DNA from: Bacteroidales bacterium
Lineage (GTDB): Bacteria; Bacteroidota; Bacteroidia; Bacteroidales; UBA4181
Length of the DNA: 6,191 nucleotides
Assembly (NCBI GenBank): GCA_028700615.1
Contig: JAQVSH010000115.1
Coordinates: 1 to 6,191 of the forward strand
Reading direction: 5' to 3'
Under the pieces are notes generated by a model, which saw only the letters and a list, made by a program, of their open reading frames with translations, did no database searches and was not told where the DNA came from. Within the stretch, counting starts at the first letter, position 1; each line of letters begins with the position of its first letter. Shown here piece after piece: positions 1 through 6,191 of the stretch. The translations under genes and the position numbers were made by a program.

Positions 1-9
1 GGTGCACAA

Positions 10-43
10 GGGTTTCTCACTTCGGATTTTAAATGGGAAACCC
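10..43. repeat. Inverted repeat / hairpin in the 5' flank
   Basis: GGGTTTCTCA (10-19) pairs with TGGGAAACCC (34-43): ten consecutive pairs including one G-U, with a perfect 7-bp outer part GGGTTTC/GAAACCC and a 14-nt loop. The right arm is followed by a moderately T-rich stretch, not by a clear run of T. It could be a weak terminator of an upstream gene or an operator-like site. The distance to the hemA promoter (about 120 nt) argues against a direct role in hemA initiation. Confidence 0.5.
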
Positions 44-161
44 GGTGTATTCTATACCTTATTCTTGAATACGCTCCATAAAACACACCCGGCAAAACAA
101 GGTTTATCCGTTAAAAGCATTTTCTTCAAAAGGTAAAGTAGGGTTTTAGATTCCAATGCAC

Positions 162-169
162 TACTTTTG
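162..169 (+). promoter_or_regulatory. Probable hem operon promoter, Bacteroidota -7 element
   Basis: TACTTTTG matches the Bacteroidota primary sigma factor -7 consensus TAnnTTTG exactly, and it is followed by TACC, a context often seen with this element. Transcription would start about 5-7 nt downstream (near 174-176), giving a leader of roughly 25 nt before the hemA ATG at 199. The upstream -33 box (TTG) is not convincing: no TTG lies at the expected spacing near 138-143. The location, directly before the first gene of a tight operon, supports the call. Confidence 0.65.
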
Positions 170-179
170 TACCTCGTTA

Positions 180-195
180 AAAAGATATCGTAAGA
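180..195 (+). repeat. 16-nt direct repeat, copy 1 (hemA leader)
   Basis: AAAAGATATCGTAAGA is found here, ending 3 nt before the hemA ATG, and again at 5078-5093, near the end of hemB and 18 nt before the hemL ATG. The two copies are identical over 16 nt. Both are followed by TTC or ATTC. If the promoter call is right, this copy lies inside the short hemA mRNA leader, over the ribosome-binding region. Function is unknown. Confidence 0.6.
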
Positions 196-198
196 TTC

Positions 199-1437
199 AT
201 GGAGAGTACTTTTGTGATTGGGGTAAACTTCAAAAATGCAAATGTTGAGGTAAGGAGTGCATTTTCGATGGGTGCCGAGAAACAAATGCAGTGCAATACG
301 CTGGCAAAACAATATGATTTTCAAGATTTTGTTGTATTAAGCACCTGTAATCGTACAGAGATATACGGAAGCGGATCTTTTCGTAAGGCAGAAAATATGA
401 TTACCGAGATCTGCGAACAGCCAGTCGAATTATTCAATCAATACAAATTTGTTAAAACTTCTGAAGATGCCATAAGGCATATCTTTAACGTGGCTTCCGG
501 ACTGGATTCCCAAATATTGGGAGACTATGAAATACTCGGTCAGTTTAAGAACGCCTGCAGAATTTCCAAAGAAAACGGACTGCTCGGCCCTGTGTTTGAA
601 AGAATGGCCAATGTGTGTATTCAGGCTTCCAAAGAAATCAAGACGAAGACCGATCTGAGCCGGGGTACGGTATCCGCAAGCTATGCTGCCATTGAAGTTA
701 TCCGGAACAGGTTTGGCGAAGCTTCCGCAAAGGCGTTGCTGGTCGGGATGGGAAAACTGGGAAACAATATTGCCAAAAACATTAAGCATTATCTTCCGAA
801 TATTGAATTAACCATTTCCAACAGGACTTATTCCACGGCGGCGGAAATTGCTGAATCAGAGGGATTTTCATTAATTCCCTTCGAAGAGGTAGTTTCCTCC
901 ATAAAAGATTATAACATAGTCGTTCTATGTGCCAATGGAAATGACCGTAAGCTTATGCCGGAAGATCTTCCGGAGGATAAGCCTCTGCTGATCCTTGATC
1001 TCTCCGTTCCTCGGTCCATTCATCAGGATTGCCTTAAGCGTGCTCACATTGAGATACTGGATATTGATACTATTTCGCAGATTCTGAATGAAACTTTTGA
1101 AAAAAGAAGTACTTACGTTCCCATCGCCCATGAAATCATAGACAAACACATGGCTGAATTTTTGGATTGGCGCGTTTTTTATAAAAAGAGGGATCAGATT
1201 GTGACAATGAAACAAATGTTTATCGATTCCAGCCGTGAATGTACTTATCTTGCCACATTGGATGAGGCTTCAAGAGAGGTATTGGTCAATAAGGCCATGC
1301 AAAAATTTGTGCTGAATCTGAAAGATAATCAGTCTATGGATCCGGAGGTAATCCTCGGGCGATTCAAAGAGTTTTGCCATCGGCACGAAACGGGTATGGA
1401 TTTTAAACTGCTGAAATCTAAAAATAAGCGGAAATAA
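199..1437 (+). CDS. hemA: Glutamyl-tRNA reductase (HemA)
   Basis: This enzyme performs the NADPH-dependent reduction of glutamyl-tRNA(Glu) to glutamate-1-semialdehyde, the committed step of the C5 route. The product is 412 aa, near the usual family length. The N-terminal catalytic domain carries STCNRTEIY with the nucleophilic Cys50, His94 in AIRHIF, and ASGLDSQILGDYEILGQ (residues 99-115). The NADPH-binding domain shows GMGKLG (183-188), SNRT (207-210) and DLSVPR (267-272). A C-terminal helical dimerisation region follows, ending in a Lys/Arg-rich tail. In other phyla the signature usually reads GEPQILGQ; the GDYEILGQ form here is a variant I associate with Bacteroidota. The ATG at 199 gives the standard N-terminus ending the first strand in VIGVNFKNANVEVR. 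There is no Shine-Dalgarno. It is the first gene of the cluster, and its substrate use makes it the natural control point. Its direct product is the substrate of HemL at the other end of the cluster. Confidence 0.97.
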   Translation: MESTFVIGVNFKNANVEVRSAFSMGAEKQMQCNTLAKQYDFQDFVVLSTCNRTEIYGSGSFRKAENMITEICEQPVELFNQYKFVKTSEDAIRHIFNVASGLDSQILGDYEILGQFKNACRISKENGLLGPVFERMANVCIQASKEIKTKTDLSRGTVSASYAAIEVIRNRFGEASAKALLVGMGKLGNNIAKNIKHYLPNIELTISNRTYSTAAEIAESEGFSLIPFEEVVSSIKDYNIVVLCANGNDRKLMPEDLPEDKPLLILDLSVPRSIHQDCLKRAHIEILDIDTISQILNETFEKRSTYVPIAHEIIDKHMAEFLDWRVFYKKRDQIVTMKQMFIDSSRECTYLATLDEASREVLVNKAMQKFVLNLKDNQSMDPEVILGRFKEFCHRHETGMDFKLLKSKNKRK

Positions 1438-1483
1438 ATTCATCAAGAGTTTCATCCGGTCCAAAAAATTGTATGTTGTAAGG

Positions 1484-2410
1484 ATGAAAAAAATAATCAG
1501 AATAGGCACCAGAGACAGTCAGTTGGCCTTGTGGCAGGCAAAATTTGTAGAAAAACTGCTAAACCGGCAAGGGCTGATGACTGAACTCGTTCCCGTAAAA
1601 AGTGAAGGAGATCTTGACCTTGTCTCTCCTTTGTATGAAATGGGGGTTCAGGGCATTTTTACCAAAACGCTTGATGTTGCCCTTCTCCTCAACAAAATAG
1701 ATATTGCGGTACATTCATTTAAGGATGTGCCTGTTCAGCTTCCTAAAGATCTTATCATTGCTTCCGTTCCGGAAAGGGGAAACCGGAAAGATTCCCTGGT
1801 ATTTAAAGATCCGGATTTTGATCCTGAAAAAAGGGAGCATGCTGTTATTGCCACCAGTAGTCTGAGAAGAAAAGCGCAATGGCTGAACCGCTACCCGGGG
1901 CACATTGTAGTGCCGATACGGGGAAATAACAATACCCGGCTTGAAAAATTAAACAACCACCCCGATTGGGACGGAGCATTGTTTGCTTCGGCAGGAATCG
2001 AAAGAATTGATCTCCCGGTTCCCTGCCGGACAGAACCTGACTGGATGCTTCCGGCGCCGGCGCAGGGGGCTTTGGCTGTAATTTGCAGAAGTGAGGATAC
2101 CGATACTCAAAAAGTCTGCAGTGTTTTTAATCATCAGGAAACAGCATATTGCACATTCATTGAAAGAGAATTCTTAAGAACCCTGATGGGCGGGTGTTCT
2201 ATGCCCATTGCCGCTTTGGCTGAAGTAAAGGGCGACAGGGTGGTTTTTAAAGGAAATATTTTCTCCGTGGACGGAGTTCGGAAAGCGGAAATATCTCTTG
2301 AATTTCCGTTGGAAAACCTCAAGGATGCAGGGAAAAAAGCCGCTTTTGAATTGCTGGCTCACGGAGGGGAATCCATTGTCAGAGAACTTAAGGGTATCAT
2401 GAAATCATGA
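1484..2410 (+). CDS. hemC: Porphobilinogen deaminase (hydroxymethylbilane synthase, HemC)
   Basis: This cytosolic enzyme polymerises four porphobilinogens into linear hydroxymethylbilane on a covalently bound dipyrromethane cofactor. The product is 308 aa, a normal length. The N-terminus IGTRDSQLALWQA is the family signature. AVHSFKDVP holds the catalytic Asp81 (equivalent to E. coli Asp84). SSLRR (125-129) and IRGNNNTRL (145-153) supply substrate-binding arginines. MGGCSMPI holds Cys238, the cofactor attachment residue (E. coli Cys242). The frame is open back to a TTG at 1469, but the ATG at 1484 is preferred because it places the first strand MKKIIRIGTR as in homologues. AAGG directly abuts this ATG, too close to act as a normal Shine-Dalgarno. 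The gene lies 46 nt after hemA, and its stop overlaps the hemD start by ATGA. Confidence 0.96.
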   Translation: MKKIIRIGTRDSQLALWQAKFVEKLLNRQGLMTELVPVKSEGDLDLVSPLYEMGVQGIFTKTLDVALLLNKIDIAVHSFKDVPVQLPKDLIIASVPERGNRKDSLVFKDPDFDPEKREHAVIATSSLRRKAQWLNRYPGHIVVPIRGNNNTRLEKLNNHPDWDGALFASAGIERIDLPVPCRTEPDWMLPAPAQGALAVICRSEDTDTQKVCSVFNHQETAYCTFIEREFLRTLMGGCSMPIAALAEVKGDRVVFKGNIFSVDGVRKAEISLEFPLENLKDAGKKAAFELLAHGGESIVRELKGIMKS

Positions 2411-3099
2411 AAACGATGACTCAAATCTTATCCACCCGGTTCATAAATGCGGCTGATAAATCTCAGGCCGGAGAACGGGGTGTGCAGATTTGGGACTTTG
2501 AATTGCTGAAGATTGTCTATACAGAAGATAAAACCGTTGCGGAAACCATAGAAACCGCTCGGATTCCTGTTGTTTTTACAAGCCGCCACGCAGTAAAAGC
2601 TATTTCCGGACTGATTGGGGAAGACAGGCTCCGGAAGCAACAGAAAAAATGTTTCTGTATTCACGGGGCCACCCGGGAACAAGCTTTGCAATCCGGGTTT
2701 GAGGTAATAGGAGAAGCTCCGGATGGTTCCGGGCTGGCTTCTGAAATTATTCGTTCGGGATGTAAAGAGGTTCTGTTTTTAAGCAGCGATCTCAGAAGAG
2801 ATGAATTGACCGATCAACTACAGCAGGCCGGGGTCAGGGTCAAAGAGCAGAAGGTGTATTTCAAATCTCCGATGCCGGTGAAGATAGAAATTCCTTACGA
2901 AGGGGTGATGTTTTTCAGCCCATCGCAGGTTGATATTTTTTTGCAGTGCAACCCTCTGCATGTAAATATGCCCGCCTTTTGTATCGGAAAGACGACTGCA
3001 GATCATTTGCAGAAAAAAGGGCATAAAAATATCCTCATCGCAGAAAAAAGCAGCACGGCATTTGTTCTGAAGAAAGTTTTCGAATATTATCATAAATAA
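2407..3099 (+). CDS. hemD: Uroporphyrinogen-III synthase (HemD)
   Basis: This enzyme closes hydroxymethylbilane to uroporphyrinogen III with inversion of ring D. The product is 230 aa, slightly short of the common 240-260. HemD sequences are poorly conserved, so the call rests on the two-domain pattern plus context. An N-terminal ILSTRF strand is followed by VVFTSRHAVKAI (55-66), then CIHGATREQALQSGF (84-98) with DGSGLASEI (106-114). LFLSSDLRRDEL (123-134) and a second-domain FFSPSQVDIF (169-178) come next. The C-terminal AFCIGKTTADHLQKKG (190-205) and ending helix resemble the usual family C-terminus. The start ATG overlaps the hemC stop (ATGA), which suggests translational coupling; a second in-frame ATG lies at 2416. 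The position between hemC and hemE matches its place in the pathway. Confidence 0.92.
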   Translation: MKTMTQILSTRFINAADKSQAGERGVQIWDFELLKIVYTEDKTVAETIETARIPVVFTSRHAVKAISGLIGEDRLRKQQKKCFCIHGATREQALQSGFEVIGEAPDGSGLASEIIRSGCKEVLFLSSDLRRDELTDQLQQAGVRVKEQKVYFKSPMPVKIEIPYEGVMFFSPSQVDIFLQCNPLHVNMPAFCIGKTTADHLQKKGHKNILIAEKSSTAFVLKKVFEYYHK

Positions 3100-3105
3100 C
3101 TTGGT

Positions 3106-4140
3106 ATGGATTCCGAATCTCTGTTGATCAAAGCGCTGAAAGGCGAGAAAGTTTCCAGACCCCCTGTCTGGATGATGAGGCAGGCAGGCAGATATTTGCC
3201 CGACTTCATTGCCCTGAGGGAAAAATATGATTTTTTCACCCGGGTTCAGACCCCTGAACTGGCCTGCGAAATTACACTTCAGCCGGTAGATCAGTTAGGG
3301 GTAGATGCCGCAATCCTGTTCTCGGATATTCTGGTAGTACCTCAGGCTATGGGCCTGGAAGTGCAGATGCTTGAAAACAAAGGCCCTTTCCTACCCTTCA
3401 CTGTCAGTACCCGGCAGGAAATTGAATTCCTCAGAATTGACGGGGCGGTTGAGCAGTTGGAATATGTGAGCAAAGCGATTTCTCTGGTCAAACAAGAGCT
3501 GAACGGCCGGGTTCCACTGATCGGTTTTGCAGGGGCCCCATTTACTATTTTGTGTTATATGGTGGAAGGCAAGAGCAGTAAAACTTTTGACAAGGCCAAA
3601 CAATTTTGTTTTTCAAGACCGGAGCTAGCCCATGAATTACTTTCTAAAATTACGGAAGTAACGATTACTTACCTGGAAGAACAGGTTAAAGCCGGAGTGG
3701 ATGCCGTGCAGCTGTTTGACAGCTGGAGCGGTCTGCTCGGACCCGAAGAATTTAAACAGTTTGCCCTCCCCTATCTGGTCAGAATATCTGATCGCCTCAG
3801 TAAAAAAGTTCCGGTCATTCTTTTTCCCAAAGGGAGTTGGTATGCCCTGAGAGAGTTAAGCCAAACCTCTGCTTCAGCTATAGGCATCGACTGGTGCATC
3901 AAACCTCAGTTGGCCCGGGAACTGACCCAAAATGTAAAGACACTGCAAGGAAATATGGACCCGTGTAAATTATTGCTTCCCATTCCTCAGATTCAGAAAG
4001 AAGTTAAAGATATGATTGACGCTTTCGGGGTACAGCAATATATTGTCAACCTGGGTCACGGCATTTTACCTAATATTCCGGTGGAAAACGCTAAAGCATT
4101 TGTAGATGCTGTAAAAAATTATACATCATCCTCATTATGA
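3106..4140 (+). CDS. hemE: Uroporphyrinogen decarboxylase (HemE)
   Basis: This enzyme removes the four acetate carboxyl groups of uroporphyrinogen III to give coproporphyrinogen III, committing flux to heme and away from siroheme and cobalamin. It is a cofactor-free TIM-barrel dimer. The product is 344 aa, the expected size. Visible signatures are RPPVWMMRQAGRYLP (18-32, with Arg25 and Arg29), LFSDILVVPQAMGL (71-84, with catalytic Asp74), GFAGAPFTILCYMVEG (140-155, with active-site Tyr151), LFDSWSG (203-209, Ser206) and NLGHGILP (315-322, His318). All expected active-site residues are present. The ATG at 3106 gives the usual N-terminus, 6 nt after the hemD stop, with no clear Shine-Dalgarno. 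The 3' end overlaps the hemB start by ATGA. Confidence 0.97.
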   Translation: MDSESLLIKALKGEKVSRPPVWMMRQAGRYLPDFIALREKYDFFTRVQTPELACEITLQPVDQLGVDAAILFSDILVVPQAMGLEVQMLENKGPFLPFTVSTRQEIEFLRIDGAVEQLEYVSKAISLVKQELNGRVPLIGFAGAPFTILCYMVEGKSSKTFDKAKQFCFSRPELAHELLSKITEVTITYLEEQVKAGVDAVQLFDSWSGLLGPEEFKQFALPYLVRISDRLSKKVPVILFPKGSWYALRELSQTSASAIGIDWCIKPQLARELTQNVKTLQGNMDPCKLLLPIPQIQKEVKDMIDAFGVQQYIVNLGHGILPNIPVENAKAFVDAVKNYTSSSL

Positions 4141-5105
4141 ACAGAAGAAACAGAATTTTAAGACAATCTCCCGCCATCAGGGCGATGATGCAGGAAACCA
4201 ATATTCTTCCCGATGATCTCATGGCGCTCCTGTTTATCAATGAAGGCCGGGATTATAAAGAAGAAATCCCCTCTATGCCGGGATATTATCGTCTTTCTCT
4301 CGATTATACCCTTAAAGAAGTAAAGTCTTTATGGTCTATGGGAATCAAAAGTGTATTGCTTTTTGTTAAAATCAGAGAAGAGTTGAAAGACAAAGAAGGG
4401 AAGGAAGCCCTTAATCCTGACGGATTGATGCAACAAAGCATCCGGGCCATTAAAGATGCCTGTCCCGGGATGGTGGTCATGACGGATGTTGCGCTGGATC
4501 CATTCTCCAGTGACGGTCATGACGGCATTGTGATCAACGGAGAGATTGTTAATGACCCTTCCGTAGAGGTACTGGCAAAAATGAGTCTGAGCCACACTCA
4601 GGCAGGTGCGGATTTTGTAGCTCCCAGCGATATGATGGATGGAAGGATCGCCGCCATCAGAAATATTCTGGAAAGCAACGGATTTACCAAGACCGGCATT
4701 CTGAGTTACAGTGCAAAATATGCTTCCTGCTTTTACGGGCCTTTCCGTGACGCCCTGGATTCCGCTCCGGGTTTCGGCGACAAGAAGACCTACCAAATGA
4801 ACCCGGCCAACCGGATTGAAGCCATCAAAGAAACCCTGATGGATGTTGAAGAAGGTGCGGATATTGTCATGGTAAAACCGGCCATGGCATATCTGGATGT
4901 GATCCGTGAAGTCAAAAATGCGGTCCATGTTCCGGTGAGTGCATACCACGTAAGCGGGGAATATTCCATGATCAAAGCTGCCGCACAAAGAGGCTGGCTG
5001 AATGAAGACGAAGCCATTATGGAAAGCACCCTGGCCATCAAGAGGGCCGGTACCGACTTGATTGCCACATATTTTGCAAAAGATATCGTAAGAATTCTCA
5101 GCTAA
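4137..5105 (+). CDS. hemB: Porphobilinogen synthase (5-aminolevulinate dehydratase, HemB), zinc-independent type
   Basis: This enzyme condenses two 5-aminolevulinates to porphobilinogen, working as a TIM-barrel homo-octamer. The product is 322 aa, full length. The Schiff-base lysines are Lys194 in SYSAKYAS and Lys247 in MVKPAM. The metal loop reads TDVALDPFSSDGHDG (116-130): the three zinc-binding cysteines of the E. coli enzyme (120, 122, 130) are replaced by Ala119, Asp121 and Asp129. This is the pattern of Mg-activated enzymes such as that of Pseudomonas aeruginosa. Glu232, matching the E. coli allosteric Mg ligand, is kept. The N-terminal RRNRILRQSPAIR arm fits the family and supports the ATG at 4137, which overlaps the hemE stop. 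The last codons (AKDIVRI) contain the second copy of the 16-nt repeat described at 180-195. Confidence 0.97.
   Translation: MNRRNRILRQSPAIRAMMQETNILPDDLMALLFINEGRDYKEEIPSMPGYYRLSLDYTLKEVKSLWSMGIKSVLLFVKIREELKDKEGKEALNPDGLMQQSIRAIKDACPGMVVMTDVALDPFSSDGHDGIVINGEIVNDPSVEVLAKMSLSHTQAGADFVAPSDMMDGRIAAIRNILESNGFTKTGILSYSAKYASCFYGPFRDALDSAPGFGDKKTYQMNPANRIEAIKETLMDVEEGADIVMVKPAMAYLDVIREVKNAVHVPVSAYHVSGEYSMIKAAAQRGWLNEDEAIMESTLAIKRAGTDLIATYFAKDIVRILS
5078..5093 (+). repeat. 16-nt direct repeat, copy 2 (hemB 3' end, before hemL)
   Basis: AAAAGATATCGTAAGA is identical to 180-195. Here it encodes part of the HemB C-terminus (AKDIVRI) and ends 18 nt before the hemL ATG at 5112. It is preceded by CACATATTTTG (5066-5076), which resembles CACTACTTTTG (159-169) ahead of copy 1, although this second string is not an exact TAnnTTTG match. 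It could be chance under coding constraint, or a shared signal at the two genes that make 5-aminolevulinate. Confidence 0.55.
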
Positions 5106-5111
5106 AGATCT

Positions 5112-6191
5112 ATGACACATTCAACTCAGCAAAGTGAACTCCTTTTCAAAAAGGCACAGCAATATATCCCCGGAGGAGTAAACTCTCCGGTGCGGGCATT
5201 CCGGATCGTCGGGGGAACCCCGATTTTCATTAAAAGCGCCAAAGGAGCATACCTCCTGGATGTGGATGGAAATCAATATGTCGACTTTGTAAGTTCCTGG
5301 GGACCTCTGATTCTCGGACATTGTCATCCTGAGGTGGTAAAGGCGGTTCAGAAAAAAATAAGTGAAACCATATCTTTTGGAGCCCCTACGGAGTTAGAGA
5401 CTGAAATGGCCGGGCTGATTACCGGAATGGTTTCTAATGTAGATCAGATCCGGCTGGTCAACAGCGGTACGGAAGCCTGTATGAGTGCTATCCGTTTGGC
5501 GCGCGGTTATACCGGGCGAAATAGAATAATCAAATTTGAAGGTTGTTATCATGGACATGCCGATAGTTTTCTTGTAAAAGCCGGCAGCGGAGTAGCCACC
5601 TTCGGAATTCAGCATGTTCCCGGGGTAACAGTGGGCGTTTCGCAGGATACCCTGATTGCCCCTTACAACGATATACAGGCAGTGAAGGAATTAATTAAAA
5701 CCTATCCGGGAGAAATCGCCGCGCTGATCATTGAACCGATCGCCGGGAATATGGGATGCGTATTGCCGGAACCCGGATTTCTGGAAGGATTGCGTGAACT
5801 CTGCACACAAAATGGAATCGTTTATATCTTTGACGAGGTGATGACCGGATTCCGGCTGGCATTGGGAGGTGCACAAGAACGCTTAAAGATAGGGGCTGAT
5901 CTGGTCACCTATGGAAAAGTCATCGGAGGAGGACTGCCGGTGGGCGCCTTCGGTGGAAGAAAGGAAATTATGCAACACATCTCCCCTGTAGGCAATGTAT
6001 ATCAGGCAGGCACCTTGAGCGGAAATCCGGTAACCGTTATGGCCGGATACACCACACTGAATATTCTCAAAAACAATCCGGATATTTATCAAAATCTGGA
6101 AAACATTGGGAATCAACTATCCGAAGGAATCCACCAGGCATTGAACGCAAAAGGAATCCCACATACCCTGAATCACATCGGAAGTATGCTC
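5112..6191 (+). CDS. hemL: Glutamate-1-semialdehyde 2,1-aminomutase (HemL), 3' end cut by window
   Basis: This PLP-dependent class III aminotransferase-fold enzyme converts glutamate-1-semialdehyde to 5-aminolevulinate, the step after HemA. The frame stays open from the ATG at 5112 to the last base. It gives 360 residues of an expected 425-430, so about 65 C-terminal residues lie outside the window. Signatures are YIPGGVNSPVRAF (18-30), SSWGPLILGHCHP (61-73), NSGTEACMSAIRLARG (117-132), FEGCYHGHAD (142-151), IIEPIAGNMG (206-215), FDEVMTGFR (240-248, with Asp241 contacting the PLP nitrogen) and YGKVIGGGLPVGAFGG (267-282, with PLP-binding Lys269). YQAGTLSGNP (307-316) is also present. GGVNSPVRAF and the YHGHADS stretch separate HemL from ordinary class III aminotransferases. 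The gene starts 6 nt after the hemB stop, so it is probably cotranscribed. No truncation other than the window edge is seen. Confidence 0.96.
   Translation, partial: MTHSTQQSELLFKKAQQYIPGGVNSPVRAFRIVGGTPIFIKSAKGAYLLDVDGNQYVDFVSSWGPLILGHCHPEVVKAVQKKISETISFGAPTELETEMAGLITGMVSNVDQIRLVNSGTEACMSAIRLARGYTGRNRIIKFEGCYHGHADSFLVKAGSGVATFGIQHVPGVTVGVSQDTLIAPYNDIQAVKELIKTYPGEIAALIIEPIAGNMGCVLPEPGFLEGLRELCTQNGIVYIFDEVMTGFRLALGGAQERLKIGADLVTYGKVIGGGLPVGAFGGRKEIMQHISPVGNVYQAGTLSGNPVTVMAGYTTLNILKNNPDIYQNLENIGNQLSEGIHQALNAKGIPHTLNHIGSML

Larger units (their letters stand above)
1..198. other. 5' flank, no gene assigned
   Basis: No gene can be supported here. On the + strand one frame is open from position 1 to a TAA at 79-81, and another from position 2 to a TAA at 134-136. 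Either could be the tail of an upstream gene, but the translations resemble no family I recognise. On the - strand, one frame is open from about position 110 to the window start without an ATG. The stretch contains an inverted repeat (10-43), a promoter-like element (162-169) and a short leader before hemA. The most economical reading is an intergenic region, possibly with the end of a neighbouring gene at its left edge. Confidence 0.5.
199..6191 (+). other. hemACDEBL operon
   Basis: Six consecutive same-strand genes have junctions of +46, -4, +6, -4 and +6 nt. No terminator-like hairpin with a T run is evident at any junction, so a single transcript from the 162-169 promoter is the simplest reading. 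The encoded enzymes take glutamyl-tRNA to coproporphyrinogen III without a missing step. The 46-nt hemA-hemC gap is the only place between genes with room for a separate control element. The operon may continue beyond the window. Confidence 0.85.

Noticed and set aside
127..135. Possible divergent promoter TACCTTTTG on the - strand
   Set aside because: It has three, not two, bases between TA and TTTG, and no convincing reading frame begins downstream: the ATG at 120 gives only 22 residues and the ATG at 79 only 6.
52..324. 90-residue - strand open frame across the hemA start
   Set aside because: It runs antisense through the hemA N-terminus and promoter, shows no family signature, and is explained as a shadow of hemA.
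1469..1483. TTG start giving a 313-residue HemC
   Set aside because: The extra five residues precede the conserved first strand, and an ATG at 1484 gives the standard N-terminus.
5070..5076. TATTTTG as an internal hemL promoter
   Set aside because: It is one base short of TAnnTTTG, has no TTG at the right upstream distance, and lies in hemB coding sequence. It is kept only as context for the repeat.
4329..5120. 263-residue - strand open frame opposite hemB
   Set aside because: It is entirely antisense to a HemB whose catalytic motifs are all intact. Its translation shows no recognisable domain, so it is a codon-bias shadow.
5868..5877. GGTGCACAAG identical to the first ten bases of the window
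   Set aside because: A 10-nt match is expected several times by chance in this length, and the copy here encodes the conserved HemL GGAQE stretch.

Overview
The window is a compact tetrapyrrole (heme) biosynthesis gene cluster, all on the + strand, in the order hemA-hemC-hemD-hemE-hemB-hemL. The last gene is cut by the window end. The organism is most likely a member of the Bacteroidota. This is inferred from the promoter element ahead of hemA, which matches the Bacteroidota -7 consensus TAnnTTTG. It is also supported by the lack of clear Shine-Dalgarno sequences ahead of the genes, the moderate GC content, and protein signatures that I recall from that phylum (GDYEILGQ in HemA, EMGVQGIFTKTLD in HemC, an Ala/Asp/Asp metal loop in HemB). 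I cannot name a genus.

Layout: positions 1-198 are a 5' flank with no gene I can assign. It holds a strong inverted repeat (10-43) and the probable operon promoter (162-169). Then come hemA (199-1437), a 46-nt gap, hemC (1484-2410), hemD (2407-3099, ATGA overlap with hemC), hemE (3106-4140, 6-nt gap), hemB (4137-5105, ATGA overlap with hemE) and hemL (5112 to the window end, 6-nt gap). Coding density from 199 onward is about 99 percent. No RNA gene, mobile element or CRISPR array is visible.

Together the genes cover the C5 route. HemA reduces glutamyl-tRNA to glutamate-1-semialdehyde and HemL converts that to 5-aminolevulinate. HemB condenses two of these to porphobilinogen, HemC polymerises four porphobilinogens to hydroxymethylbilane, and HemD closes the ring to uroporphyrinogen III. 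HemE decarboxylates this to coproporphyrinogen III. The later steps (oxidation of coproporphyrinogen, ferrochelation) are not in the window. Uroporphyrinogen III is also the branch point to siroheme and cobalamin.

This is core metabolism and I see no new biological system in it. The points most worth a second look are a perfect 16-nt direct repeat lying just before hemA and again just before hemL (the two 5-aminolevulinate-forming genes), the zinc-independent type metal site of HemB, and the hairpin in the 5' flank.
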